64,000 bases of DNA from Marinilongibacter aquaticus (GTDB lineage: Bacteria > Bacteroidota > Bacteroidia > Cytophagales > Spirosomataceae), in contig NZ_CP083757.1 in the NCBI RefSeq assembly GCF_020149935.1, positions 1,054,001 through 1,118,000 on the forward strand, in the 5' to 3' direction. Of the stretch, positions 8,333 to 17,401 are shown one piece after another. Below the pieces are notes generated by a model. That model had not been told where the DNA came from, did not search any database, and worked only from the letters and a program-made list of their open reading frames with translations. Numbering within the stretch: position 1 is the stretch's first letter; the number at the start of each line of letters is the position of its first letter. Both the position numbers and the translations under genes were made by a program.

Positions 8333-9397
8333 ATGCTGAATTTTTATCCTGGACCATCGAAACTGCAAGCCGAAGTAGGTGAATATATGCAAGACGCTCT
8401 GGCTTCAGGTATTTTGGAACGCAACCACCGCAGTCCGGCTTTCGAAGAGCTTTTGGCCGAAACCGTGAAAAATGTAAAAGAAAAGCTGGACGTACCCGAA
8501 GACTATCGCGTGTATTTTACCTCTTCGGCTACCGAATGCTGGGAAATTACCGCCCAATCGCTTCTGCAAGGTCGCATACAATTTCTTTACAACGGAGCTT
8601 TCGGAAAAAAATGGTTCAAATACACGGTAACCAATCCAGAGTTGGACAAAAGCGAGCGGAAAACGCAGATTCGTGGCAGTCGATTTACTCTCGATCAACC
8701 ACTTTCTGAAGCCGAGATCGACCAGCAGGCCGATTGCCTTTGCACGACTCAGTGCGAAACCAGTAACGGGACGGCCATTGCCATGGAAGAATTGGCTAAA
8801 CTTCCCGGAAAAGCCCTGAAATGCATTGATGCCACTTCATCGATGGCGGGTCAATACCTCGATTTCCGCTTGGCCGATGTCTGGTTTGCTTCTGTGCAGA
8901 AAGCTTTCGGGCTTCCCGCAGGAATGGGCATTCTGATCTGTTCACCGAAAGCTTTGGCACAAGCCGAGCAGATCAACGAGCGAAATCATTACAACAGTTT
9001 GTTATTTATCGACGAAAATTTCAGGAAAAATCAAACGCATTACACCCCGAATGTGCTTGAAATTTATTTGATGAATGCCTTGCTGAAAAATCGTGCCCCC
9101 ATTTCAGAAATCGACAAAAAGGCAAAGCGGAGAGCTGAGCACATTTATAAATTCATTACGGCCCATGAAAAACTGGAGAATCTGGTGCAAAATCCGCTGA
9201 CGAGAGCACAAACCGTGCTGGCCATTGCAAGCGAAAAACAAGTAATTGAATCAACTAAACGCAAAGCCGAAGAAAAAGGCATAATTTTGGGGAACGGCTA
9301 TGGCGAATGGAAAGAAAACACTTTCCGCATTGCCAATTTCCCGGCCATTCCCGATACGGATTTTGATCAACTCATTCAATTTTTACAAGAGATATGA
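8333..9397 (+). CDS. SerC-like PLP aminotransferase (class V)
   Basis: The N-terminal NFYPGPSKL is the hallmark of phosphoserine aminotransferases, and Lys190 in SVQKAFGLPAGMG is the expected PLP lysine, with the conserved ATSSMAG strand before it. Phosphoserine aminotransferase makes 3-phosphoserine from phosphohydroxypyruvate. The sequence is divergent from classical SerC (the CETSNGTA segment corresponds to the SerC HxxxxETIxG region), so a different amino-acid substrate is possible. No serA or serB is adjacent. The stop overlaps the ATG of the MarC-family gene by four bases, so both are probably translated together. Confidence 0.8.
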   Translation: MLNFYPGPSKLQAEVGEYMQDALASGILERNHRSPAFEELLAETVKNVKEKLDVPEDYRVYFTSSATECWEITAQSLLQGRIQFLYNGAFGKKWFKYTVTNPELDKSERKTQIRGSRFTLDQPLSEAEIDQQADCLCTTQCETSNGTAIAMEELAKLPGKALKCIDATSSMAGQYLDFRLADVWFASVQKAFGLPAGMGILICSPKALAQAEQINERNHYNSLLFIDENFRKNQTHYTPNVLEIYLMNALLKNRAPISEIDKKAKRRAEHIYKFITAHEKLENLVQNPLTRAQTVLAIASEKQVIESTKRKAEEKGIILGNGYGEWKENTFRIANFPAIPDTDFDQLIQFLQEI

Positions 9398-9972
9398 ATT
9401 TTGACATCAAAGAAATTTTATCGGTTACATTGATCTTGTTCTCCATCATCGACATATTGGGGTCAATTCCGATTATCCTGAATATCCGCAAAAAAACAGG
9501 CGGTATTGATGCCGAACGCACCACACTAGTTTCCGCAGCCCTGATGTTCGGTTACCTTTATCTGGGTTCGAAAATTCTGGCACTCTTTGGCGTAGACATT
9601 AAATCTTTTGCCGTAGCTGGGGCCATTATCCTTTTGTTAATGGGTTTTGAAATGATTTTGGGAAGAGAGATTTTCAAGCACAATCCCACTACTGGAGCCC
9701 GTTCTTCGTCGATCGTCCCTTTGGCTTTCCCGATAATTGCCGGAGCCGGTACGATGACCTCGCTCCTTTCGCTCAAGGCTGTGTACGCCATAGAAAACAT
9801 ATTGGTCGGCATTGTCATCAACGTGATCTTGGTCTATGTGGTGCTGCGGTCTACCAAAATTCTGGAAAGGAAAATCAGTCCGGCGAGTATTGAAGTGATG
9901 CAAAAAGTTTTTGGTCTCATTCTTTTATCCATTGCCATAAAGTTGATCAAAGAGAATTTATTTGTATTTTAG
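9394..9972 (+). CDS. MarC-family integral membrane protein
   Basis: Six hydrophobic segments spread over 192 residues match the MarC family (UPF0056). Conserved features include the first helix region IDILGSIPI and the central PLAFPIIAGAGTMTS motif. Despite the name, the role of MarC proteins is not established; they are inner-membrane proteins. It overlaps the upstream aminotransferase gene through ATGA, which may link it to amino-acid export or simply reflect compact packing. Confidence 0.9.
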   Translation: MNFDIKEILSVTLILFSIIDILGSIPIILNIRKKTGGIDAERTTLVSAALMFGYLYLGSKILALFGVDIKSFAVAGAIILLLMGFEMILGREIFKHNPTTGARSSSIVPLAFPIIAGAGTMTSLLSLKAVYAIENILVGIVINVILVYVVLRSTKILERKISPASIEVMQKVFGLILLSIAIKLIKENLFVF

Positions 9973-10054
9973 CCTACATCTATGTAACAACATAAATCCA
10001 AAGCCCTTCTCCCCTCGTATTTAGTTACCAATCTAAAAACCAAAACAGAAAGAC

Positions 10055-10537
10055 ATGGCCAACAACTCAACAGTAAGCCTTTCGGAAAACACCATTGAAA
10101 GGAAAGAATTCATGAAAAAAGTAGGCATGAGCGTAGGCGGTATCTTGCTGCTGAACTGTATTCAAGCCTGTGCACCTTCCGACGAACTCCCAGATCCGAA
10201 TCCCGGTACCGGCACGGGCGACAAGGTGGACTTTACATTGGATTTGAGCCTTTCTTCAAACGCCAAACTCAATACAAAAGGTGGCTTTCTTGTGACCAAG
10301 GGAGCAATCATAGCCCGCACACTCGACGATGACTTTATCGCTGTTTCGTCCACTTGCACACACGAAGGCACCACTATCGACAAGTACGATGCCACCAACC
10401 ACAAATTCATTTGTCCGAATCACAATTCGCAGTTCGACGACACGGGAAAAGTGCTTCAGGGGCCTGCTACCGCGGCCCTAAAAAAATACAATACCTCACT
10501 GGATGAAACCGCAAATACCTTAAGAGTTTTTGAATAA
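10055..10537 (+). CDS. Rieske [2Fe-2S] lipoprotein
   Basis: The cluster ligands are visible as Cys101-Thr-His103 and Cys120-Pro-Asn-His123 (CTHEG and CPNHNSQFD), the two Rieske boxes. The N-terminus has an ERKEFMKK basic region before a hydrophobic segment ending in LLLNC/IQAC, which suggests a membrane-attached lipoprotein facing the periplasm. At 160 residues it is much shorter than a cytochrome bc subunit and no cytochrome b gene is near, so it is probably a stand-alone electron carrier. Partner unknown. Confidence 0.85.
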   Translation: MANNSTVSLSENTIERKEFMKKVGMSVGGILLLNCIQACAPSDELPDPNPGTGTGDKVDFTLDLSLSSNAKLNTKGGFLVTKGAIIARTLDDDFIAVSSTCTHEGTTIDKYDATNHKFICPNHNSQFDDTGKVLQGPATAALKKYNTSLDETANTLRVFE

Positions 10538-10540
10538 AAC

Positions 10541-11611
10541 ATGCTATTTCTAAGTCAGGAAGGCGATATTATCAATACAAACCCTAACAGTGAATACCTT
10601 CAAGAAGTGAAAGATTTCATTGTCCATTGGCAAAATGGTGCCGAAGGCATAGAAGTACACACCTCGGGTTCTACGGGAAAGCCGAAAACGATAAAAATAA
10701 GTCGAAAGCAAATTTCAGCCTCGGTTGCACAAACCCAAGAAGCTTTCAATTTGGATAAGAACACCTTGTTCCTGTGCAATTTACATTTGGACTATATTGC
10801 GGGAAAACTGATGATCCTGAGGGCCTTGGAATTGGGAGCCGAATTGATGGTTGTTCCTCCCAACGGCGACTTGCTCGCACACATCGGGAATGCCTTCTAC
10901 ATGCTCAAAGAAAAACGTGGACATGTTTTTTTGGCCTTTGTGCCCTTACAGTTGAGCAAGCTTATCGAGCAAGAAAAAGGTATACACTTACTCAATTTGG
11001 CTCGGGCCACAATTTTGGGCGGAGCCAAAACCAACGAAGCACTTCTTGAAAAAATCCGCACCTTGTCTACACCTGTTTTTGCGACTTTTGGCATGACAGA
11101 AACCGTCACCCATTTTGCTTTGCAAGAATTGAACGGCGAAACCGCGAGCGAAGCTTTCTCTCTTTTGAAAGGCACAGCGATGAAAGTCGACGAAAATGGC
11201 AAACTCTTTGTCAGGAATAAAACCACAAACGGGCAATGGCTCGAAACCAACGATCTGGTGCAAATAATTGATTCAAAGCGTTTTGTACCTTTGGGGCGTG
11301 CAGATAATGTCATCAATTCTGGCGGGATCAAACTGAACCTCGAAGAAATTGAATTAAAAATTGACCGTGTACTCAAACTCAAATGGCCATTCTTCTGTTA
11401 TGGCCTACAAGATTCGAATTTGGGCAGCAAACTCAGTCTTTTTATCGAAGCAGAATCTTCTGAATCGAATCTTTTGGATCGCCTGAAAAAAGAATTGCCC
11501 AAATTCGAGGTGCCGAAAGAAGTCATTTGCCTTCCGAAATTTGAACGCACCCGAACAGGAAAAATAGATAAAATTAGCACAGTGCATGCATTTACAGTTT
11601 CAGACCAATGA
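10541..11611 (+). CDS. menE: o-Succinylbenzoate-CoA ligase-type AMP-binding enzyme
   Basis: The protein has the AMP-forming ligase P-loop HTSGSTGKPKTI (about residues 42-53), the motif TFGMTETVTHFA, and the C-terminal lysine motif RTGKIDK. The small size (356 residues) is typical of Bacteroidota MenE, which activates o-succinylbenzoate with CoA in menaquinone synthesis. It sits three bases after the Rieske stop. Other men genes are not in the window, so assignment rests on size and motif pattern and another short acyl-CoA ligase cannot be excluded. Confidence 0.75.
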   Translation: MLFLSQEGDIINTNPNSEYLQEVKDFIVHWQNGAEGIEVHTSGSTGKPKTIKISRKQISASVAQTQEAFNLDKNTLFLCNLHLDYIAGKLMILRALELGAELMVVPPNGDLLAHIGNAFYMLKEKRGHVFLAFVPLQLSKLIEQEKGIHLLNLARATILGGAKTNEALLEKIRTLSTPVFATFGMTETVTHFALQELNGETASEAFSLLKGTAMKVDENGKLFVRNKTTNGQWLETNDLVQIIDSKRFVPLGRADNVINSGGIKLNLEEIELKIDRVLKLKWPFFCYGLQDSNLGSKLSLFIEAESSESNLLDRLKKELPKFEVPKEVICLPKFERTRTGKIDKISTVHAFTVSDQ

Positions 11612-12266
11612 ACTCACTCCGCCGCCCTACAGCTATGCCGTAGAGCTAAAAACCGAAGCCACAAAAACAGGCTTGCGTGTCAGATTTGAGTTGACTTATT
11701 TATTCAGAGAGCATTTGGATATAGAAGATATTCTGGCCGAAGGCTTTACTGAAAATGATGATTTCACCTGGGAAGGCACACTGAATGAAGAGTGGAAAGC
11801 ACATTTGGCCATCTTGGAAAAAGAGAATGTATTCAGCGGTAAAACCGAGATTGATGAATCGGAAGATTTTTGGCAGATACAAATTGCCGACCAAACCGGC
11901 TATCCAAAAGACACCGAGACTTGGCTAAGCTTTGTAAACGAAATTCAACAGGCTATTCTCGAAAAAGACGAGCGTGAGGCTCCTTTACAAATTACTGTTT
12001 TACGCAATCGAGAGAAGATTTATTTCAGGGCCTCTTTTGCACAAAGACAATTCACCGTCGAAAAAAACGGTTCGCTTTCCCGTAAAAAATGGGAAGATCT
12101 AAATCCTTTTTTAAACGATCTATTCGGTGGCGAATTTCGTCCGGATCAGGCAAAACAGAAAGAACCTCAAAAAGCGGGTTTGTATGTGGAAACAGGAGAC
12201 GGACTTTGGTACGAATTGGGTAAAAGCTTGCTGATGCAACCCTCGAAGATTCAACAATGGCTTTGA
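11586..12266 (+). CDS. Conserved-type protein of unknown function
   Basis: A 226-residue acidic, soluble protein without signal peptide or membrane segment. It starts inside the 3' end of the menE-like gene (26-base overlap), so both are likely co-transcribed. The middle part (about 70-170) is rich in charged residues and the end (GLWYELGKSLLMQP) looks conserved in style, but I recognise no family. It converges with the XRE regulator gene ten bases away. Confidence 0.6.
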   Translation: MHLQFQTNELTPPPYSYAVELKTEATKTGLRVRFELTYLFREHLDIEDILAEGFTENDDFTWEGTLNEEWKAHLAILEKENVFSGKTEIDESEDFWQIQIADQTGYPKDTETWLSFVNEIQQAILEKDEREAPLQITVLRNREKIYFRASFAQRQFTVEKNGSLSRKKWEDLNPFLNDLFGGEFRPDQAKQKEPQKAGLYVETGDGLWYELGKSLLMQPSKIQQWL

Positions 12267-12276
12267 TATTGAGGAA

Positions 12277-13056
12277 TTAGGATAAACGCCGAATTTCTTC
12301 TTGCAATTCTTGCACCAAGGCTTGAGCCCGGCTTTTATCCGTCTTAAACTGTGGCATCGTGTATGACAAAAACGCCTTTACTTGCCAAATGCCGTGAATT
12401 TCGTGCACGGCCAAATCCTGACTGGCCAAACCCGAAACCATTGGGGTGAGCACAAAAACACCGCGTTCTCGACTCTGATTGTATACTTTTCGATAATATG
12501 CCTGCCCTTTTTTATCGATCAGTAAACAAATTTCACCATCCTCAATGGCTTCTGTTTTTTCCACTTTCAAACCAATCAAAAACGATTTTGGCAAGGGAAA
12601 ATCAGTCCCTGATTCGAAAGCCAAATACTGACCTTTATCATATATGGGCATTGAAATGCGGGCCGCTTCATCGGCGTAAGGGTCGAATTCTCCGGCCACA
12701 AAGTCTTGCAAACGCGACTGAGCCACAATAGCAATCTGATTGAGCCAAGCCTCTGAATTGGCCATATTTTCAGGGTTCAATTCGGCAAAAAGAGGCAAGT
12801 CGGGCAAGGCCAGATCTTCGTTCATATCCGCTTCTTGCAAATCGCTTTCCCAAAGTTTTTCATCGGTAAGCTCTTGAACACTTTTACCCAAAACCCGAGC
12901 AAAAGTTTTCAACTTGGCATAGGGTGGTGTGGCCCGATCGCCTTCATAAGCATCGATCGAAGCCCTTGTAAAGCCCAATTCGACGGCCAACTTCTCTTGT
13001 GTCAGCCCAAGTCGATTGCGTAAATGCACAAGATTTCGGGCAAAAATTTCAGCCAT
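12277..13056 (-). CDS. XRE-family regulator with LexA/S24-like C-terminal domain
   Basis: Residues 5-60 form a Cro/C1-type helix-turn-helix (RNRLGLTQEKLAVELGF, then SIDAYEGDRATPP). The C-terminal half (from MPIYDKGQ at about 135) has the arrangement of an S24/LexA-like domain, but the usual G-D-S-M self-cleavage motif is not visible, so autoproteolysis seems unlikely. Regulators of this shape in Bacteroidota often act in stress or phase decisions, though no target is visible here. It begins 13 bases after the hslV stop and is likely co-transcribed with it. Confidence 0.8.
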   Translation of the reverse strand: MAEIFARNLVHLRNRLGLTQEKLAVELGFTRASIDAYEGDRATPPYAKLKTFARVLGKSVQELTDEKLWESDLQEADMNEDLALPDLPLFAELNPENMANSEAWLNQIAIVAQSRLQDFVAGEFDPYADEAARISMPIYDKGQYLAFESGTDFPLPKSFLIGLKVEKTEAIEDGEICLLIDKKGQAYYRKVYNQSRERGVFVLTPMVSGLASQDLAVHEIHGIWQVKAFLSYTMPQFKTDKSRAQALVQELQEEIRRLS

Positions 13057-13069
13057 TTCAGCGTATCAA

Positions 13070-13609
13070 TTAATCTAAAGTTTCGATGATCAAATTGTGA
13101 TTCGTATAGATACAAATATCCGCTGCGATATTCAAACCTTCTTGCACCATTTCTTTTGCCGAAAGCTGTGCGGCATGTTTTTTCAAGGCCACAGCCGCCG
13201 ATTGAGCATACATACTGCCCGATCCGATCGCGGCAATTTGATTGTCGGGTTCCAGCACGTCGCCCGTTCCCGAAATCACCAAAAGCTCTTCCGCATTGGC
13301 GACCACCATCATGGCTTCGAGTTTTCTGAGGTAGCGGTCGGTACGCCAATCTTTGGCCAATTCTATTGCTGCACGCTTCATATTGCCTCCGTAAGCTCCC
13401 AATTTCTCTTCGAATTTTTCGATCAAAGTGAAGGCATCGGCCGTACTTCCGGCAAATCCTGCCAAAATTTTTCCACCGGCCAATTTTCGCACTTTTCGTA
13501 CATTCGACTTGGCCACTGTATTGCCCATTGTCGCCTGTCCGTCAGCACCTAAAGCTACTTTCCCATCATGTATAATACCTAAAACAGTGGTTGATCTGAT
13601 TTTTGTCAT
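13070..13609 (-). CDS. hslV: ATP-dependent protease peptidase subunit HslV (ClpQ)
   Basis: After a six-residue propeptide, Thr7 in STTVLGI is the N-terminal nucleophile of the mature threonine peptidase. Conserved HslV features follow: DGQATMGN, the GFAGSTADAFTL strand, and ASGS-like GSGSMYA. Length 179 is normal. It works with HslU, whose gene is about 7 kb away on the same strand. The nearest downstream partner is the XRE regulator (13 bases), so hslV is in a different operon from hslU. Confidence 0.97.
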   Translation of the reverse strand: MTKIRSTTVLGIIHDGKVALGADGQATMGNTVAKSNVRKVRKLAGGKILAGFAGSTADAFTLIEKFEEKLGAYGGNMKRAAIELAKDWRTDRYLRKLEAMMVVANAEELLVISGTGDVLEPDNQIAAIGSGSMYAQSAAVALKKHAAQLSAKEMVQEGLNIAADICIYTNHNLIIETLD

Positions 13610-13717
13610 GTTTTGTTCTTTCGGTGTAAAACAGTACTACAAAAGTATTAATTCCATTTTTTTTCGTATGTTCGATTCCGAAAACTCCAAGACATACCCT
13701 TTTGAAATATCCGACCG

Positions 13718-14593
13718 ATGAGCAAAAGAAGAAAAAAACAGAAATGGCTCAAGTGGATCATTGGCTCCGTGCTCGCCATCGTGGCGGTTTTGGCACTGGC
13801 ATTTTCCATCTTTATGTATAAGGTAGAATACGGTTTCCCTTTTTACGAAGACGAAGCTCCGCAAATCGAATTCCCCGATGGCCAAAAGCATGTCCTGCTC
13901 TTTTCTAAAGCCAACGGATTTGTGCACAGTGAGGCCATAGAGGCAGGAAAGAAAGTGATTGAAGAATTGGGCCAGAAAAACAATTGGTTCGTATACACTT
14001 TTGATGAAGGCGGTGTGTTCAATGAAAATCAATTGAAACAATTTGACCTTGTCATCTGGAACAATGTGTCTGGAAAAGTACTGACCAATGATCAGCGTGC
14101 GGCTTTTCAACATTACATAGAAAACGGTGGAAGCTTTATGGGACTGCACGCCGCAGGCGACGGTTCGCACCATTGGGACTGGTACACGCAAAACCTTATA
14201 TGTGCCGAGTTTTCGCACCATCCGATCGAAAAACACTTGCAGCCCAATACCATGAAATTGCAGACATTGGGGAATGACCCGATTTTTGAAAAGCTGCCCG
14301 GAAGAATAGAGCTGAATGAGGAATGGTATGTTTTTTACGCCAACCCCGCCGAAAAAAAGGCCCACATTCTGTATGAAATGGATGGTGAACTGATTGACCC
14401 GAACGGTAATTTTCTTTGGATGAACAACAAAGAATTTGGCATGGGCAAAGCACATCCCAACATCTGGTACCACGAAGTGAAAAAAGGCAAAGCCATTTAC
14501 TCTGCGGTAGGGCACGATGCCGCCACTTACCAAAACCAAGATTATGTGAAAGTCTTGGAACAAATGGTAAATTGGTGCCTAGAAAAAAAATAG
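13718..14593 (+). CDS. ThuA-like domain protein, membrane-anchored
   Basis: A very basic N-terminus (SKRRKKQKW) precedes one transmembrane segment (about 14-33), placing the rest outside the cytoplasm. The ThuA (trehalose-utilisation-like, class I glutamine amidotransferase-like) fold is visible from KHVLLFSKANGFVH to the end, with GLHAAGDGSHHW and the closing GKAIYSAVGHD. ThuA-like proteins in Bacteroidota are often linked to sugar metabolism, but the reaction is generally unknown. The SDR gene starts two bases after its stop. Confidence 0.88.
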   Translation: MSKRRKKQKWLKWIIGSVLAIVAVLALAFSIFMYKVEYGFPFYEDEAPQIEFPDGQKHVLLFSKANGFVHSEAIEAGKKVIEELGQKNNWFVYTFDEGGVFNENQLKQFDLVIWNNVSGKVLTNDQRAAFQHYIENGGSFMGLHAAGDGSHHWDWYTQNLICAEFSHHPIEKHLQPNTMKLQTLGNDPIFEKLPGRIELNEEWYVFYANPAEKKAHILYEMDGELIDPNGNFLWMNNKEFGMGKAHPNIWYHEVKKGKAIYSAVGHDAATYQNQDYVKVLEQMVNWCLEKK

Positions 14594-14595
14594 AC

Positions 14596-15360
14596 ATGAA
14601 CTTTACGGGAAAAACAGCACTGATTACCGGTGCTGGACAAGGCATTGGCTTTGAAATTGTGAATCAACTCTGTGCACATGGAGCCACGGTGGTTTTCAAT
14701 GACATCGACAAAGAAGTTGGCCAGACTGCTTTGAAACGCCTATCGGAATATGCCGGGCAGGTAGAATTTGTGGCCGGCGACTCTGGAGATTTGGCCCTGA
14801 TCGATAAAATGATTGAAAGGGCCATCGCACGATTCGGCAAAGTAGATATGGCCATTGCCAATGCAGGAATCACGACCTTTGGGCCCTTTTTGACCTACGA
14901 TGTCCAGAAGTTCGAGCAGCTGATGCGTGTAAATCTACAAGGTACATTCTTCTTGTGCCAGAAAGTGGCCAATCAAATTATCAAACAAAAAACAAGGGGC
15001 AAACTGCTCTTGGTTTCGAGCACCACCAGCCTGCGGTCCCACCCGGACTTAGAAGCTTACGGAATGACCAAAGCGGGAATCCGCTTTCTGGCTGAAGCTT
15101 TGAGCGTGCAATTGGCTCCGAAAAATATTTTGGTCAATTGTGTTACGCCGGGAGCAACCGCCACAGAACGCACCGTAAGCGTGAGCGATTATGAAGAAGG
15201 CTGGGCAAAGTTGATACCCAATGGCCGTGTGGCCAAAACGATCGACATTGCCAATGCAGCCCTGTTCTTACTCTCTGATTTGGCCGATGACATAAATGGA
15301 CAAAATATTGTAGTGGACGGCGGTTGGAGTGGAACTGGCCCGATGCCCGACTCGATTTGA
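14596..15360 (+). CDS. SDR-family oxidoreductase
   Basis: Classical short-chain dehydrogenase of 254 residues. The cofactor motif TGAGQGIG is at the N-terminus, NAG follows at about residue 90, the catalytic Ser is in SSTTS and Tyr/Lys in YGMTK, and the end GQNIVVDGGWSG is typical. The likely reaction is NAD(P)-dependent oxidation or reduction of a sugar or polyol hydroxyl. The start at 14596 is two bases after the ThuA-like stop, suggesting a two-gene unit whose products may act on related carbohydrates, although the ThuA protein faces outward. Confidence 0.88.
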   Translation: MNFTGKTALITGAGQGIGFEIVNQLCAHGATVVFNDIDKEVGQTALKRLSEYAGQVEFVAGDSGDLALIDKMIERAIARFGKVDMAIANAGITTFGPFLTYDVQKFEQLMRVNLQGTFFLCQKVANQIIKQKTRGKLLLVSSTTSLRSHPDLEAYGMTKAGIRFLAEALSVQLAPKNILVNCVTPGATATERTVSVSDYEEGWAKLIPNGRVAKTIDIANAALFLLSDLADDINGQNIVVDGGWSGTGPMPDSI

Positions 15361-15483
15361 GGCTAAAGCAGAAACCTTACATCCTTTTTCTCCACCTTTC
15401 TTCCATATAATCGAAGTGTATTTCGTGATAGGTCAAAGTTTTTTCCGAATTTTGCGGAAATTTTGAACGATCAAACATCCTAA

Positions 15484-17331
15484 ATGGAAAAATTCGATAA
15501 AAATTACATCATTGGTTTTATTTTGCTGTTTGTCATGTACGGTACGTATATGTATTTCTACCCCGCGACTCCGGCACAGCAGACAGAAGCCGCACAGGAA
15601 CAAGTAGCGGCGAAAGAAGAAGTTGTAAAAAACACCTCGGCCAATCTTCCAGCTCCAAAAGACTCTGCCGCTTTGGCCGCACAATTCGGAGCATTTTCTC
15701 AAGCCACTCAGGGTACAGCCCAAGATGTGGTGTTGGAAAACGAGAACTTGAAAGTCACTTTGTCGAGCAAAGGCGGCACAGTGAAACAAGTGGAATTGAA
15801 GAAATACAAAACCTACGACGATTATATAGAGCAGAAATCGGGACCTCTGGTTTTGATGGACGAAGACCATTATTCGGAAATAGGGTTTGAGCTCGATACG
15901 CAAAACGGAAAGTTGGATTTGAACGACCTGTACTTTCAGGTGGACAATGCCTCCAGCAATCAGGTGCGTTTTGTATTGACTTTGGCCAATGGAGAGAAAA
16001 TTGAGCAAACATACAGCCTGCCCGAAACAGGCTATGCCTTGGATTATGATCTAAACCTTGGCGGAGCAGGTTCGGCAGTAAAAAGTTCTCCCATTGCCTT
16101 TCGTTGGGCCAATAAGTTGAAAAAGCTGGAAAACGACCTCAAGGAAAACAGAAATGCAGCCCAAATAAACCTATACGAAACCGACGAAGATTTCGAATCA
16201 TTTGGTAAACGCAGCACAAAAGACATCGCAGAACACAGCGAAAATCCTGTCAGTTGGTTTGCTTTCAACCAAAAATATTTCACTAGTGGTTTGGTGAGCG
16301 AAGGCGGTGCAATGAACAATGTTTCCTTGAATCTGATCACTCCGGAAGAAGATTCCAGTACTGTAAAATATGCGAATGTTTCGGGAGAATTGACCTACCA
16401 AGCCAACAACAGCATGCGTTTCTATTTCGGTCCCAACGAAATGAACGAATTGAAACCTGTGGCAAACGGCTTTCACAAAAACCTGTATTTGGGCTACGAC
16501 ATCGTAAAACCCATCAACCGTTTTGTTTTCGTGCCTTTGTTCAACTGGCTCGAACAATTCATCAGCAATTATGGACTTTTGATTATCTGTGTTGTATTGA
16601 TCATCAAAACGACCTTGACGCCCCTTCTTTACAAATCGTACACAAGCTCTGCAAAAATGCGATTGCTGGCTCCTGAGATTGCCAAAATTAAAGAGGACAT
16701 TGGCGACGACCAGGTGAAAGTACAGCAAGAAACCATGAATTTGTACCGCCAAGCGGGCGTAAGCCCTTTGAGTGGCTGTGTACCGATGCTCTTGCAAATG
16801 CCCATTTTGATGTCGGTATTCTTCTTGTTTCCGAATATGGAGATGTTCCGTCAGAAAAGTTTCCTTTGGGCAAGCGATTTGTCGACGTATGACGCCCCCA
16901 TCAGTTGGGCAGCCAATCTTCCAGTAATCGGAAACCACCTGAGCTTGTTCACGGTCTTGATGACTTTATCGAGTTTGGCGTTTACCTATTACAACAACCA
17001 AATCACGCCCGCTCAACAGGGACCTGTGGATATGCGTAAGCTGACCTACATATTCCCGATTGTGTTCTTCTTTGTTTTGAACGATTATCCCGCAGCCTTG
17101 AGTTTCTACTATTTGGTGTCGAACTTGGTTACCATCGCTCAGCAGCTGATCGTGAAGCGATTTGTGGACGAAGACAAAATCTTGGCGGTGTTGGAAGAAA
17201 ACAAGCGGAATTACGCGAGCAAGCCGAAAAAGAAAAGCAAATTTGCCGGCTACCTCGAAAAACAACTTCAGGCCCAAGAAGAAGCCAACAGGTTGAAAGC
17301 AAAAGAGCAGAAAAGAAAAAAGAAATCATAA
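15484..17331 (+). CDS. yidC: Membrane protein insertase YidC
   Basis: The 615-residue protein has an N-terminal membrane segment (about 7-22), a large periplasmic beta-sandwich domain (about 60-350), and the conserved YidC/Oxa1/Alb3 core with five helices (from about 355). The core includes the GCVPMLLQMPI region. A highly basic tail (about 575-615) likely contacts ribosomes. YidC inserts and folds inner-membrane proteins with or without Sec. A terminator follows at 17341-17370. Confidence 0.96.
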   Translation: MEKFDKNYIIGFILLFVMYGTYMYFYPATPAQQTEAAQEQVAAKEEVVKNTSANLPAPKDSAALAAQFGAFSQATQGTAQDVVLENENLKVTLSSKGGTVKQVELKKYKTYDDYIEQKSGPLVLMDEDHYSEIGFELDTQNGKLDLNDLYFQVDNASSNQVRFVLTLANGEKIEQTYSLPETGYALDYDLNLGGAGSAVKSSPIAFRWANKLKKLENDLKENRNAAQINLYETDEDFESFGKRSTKDIAEHSENPVSWFAFNQKYFTSGLVSEGGAMNNVSLNLITPEEDSSTVKYANVSGELTYQANNSMRFYFGPNEMNELKPVANGFHKNLYLGYDIVKPINRFVFVPLFNWLEQFISNYGLLIICVVLIIKTTLTPLLYKSYTSSAKMRLLAPEIAKIKEDIGDDQVKVQQETMNLYRQAGVSPLSGCVPMLLQMPILMSVFFLFPNMEMFRQKSFLWASDLSTYDAPISWAANLPVIGNHLSLFTVLMTLSSLAFTYYNNQITPAQQGPVDMRKLTYIFPIVFFFVLNDYPAALSFYYLVSNLVTIAQQLIVKRFVDEDKILAVLEENKRNYASKPKKKSKFAGYLEKQLQAQEEANRLKAKEQKRKKKS

Positions 17332-17340
17332 ATCAATGAG

Positions 17341-17370
17341 GTGCTGCGTTTCATTACACAGCACTTTTTT
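17341..17370 (+). terminator. Intrinsic terminator after yidC
   Basis: GTGCTG (17341-17346) pairs with CAGCAC (17359-17364), extended by weaker outer pairs, and is followed by TTTTTTG and a second T run. The next gene begins at 17402, so read-through control is possible. Confidence 0.65.
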
Positions 17371-17401
17371 GTTTTTTTACATTCCTTTTCAAAACATACA
17401 C

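Noticed and set aside
13637-14563. 308-codon minus-strand frame opposite the ThuA-like gene
   Set aside because: It mirrors the ThuA-like coding frame and its product is not protein-like; the plus-strand gene has clear family motifs.
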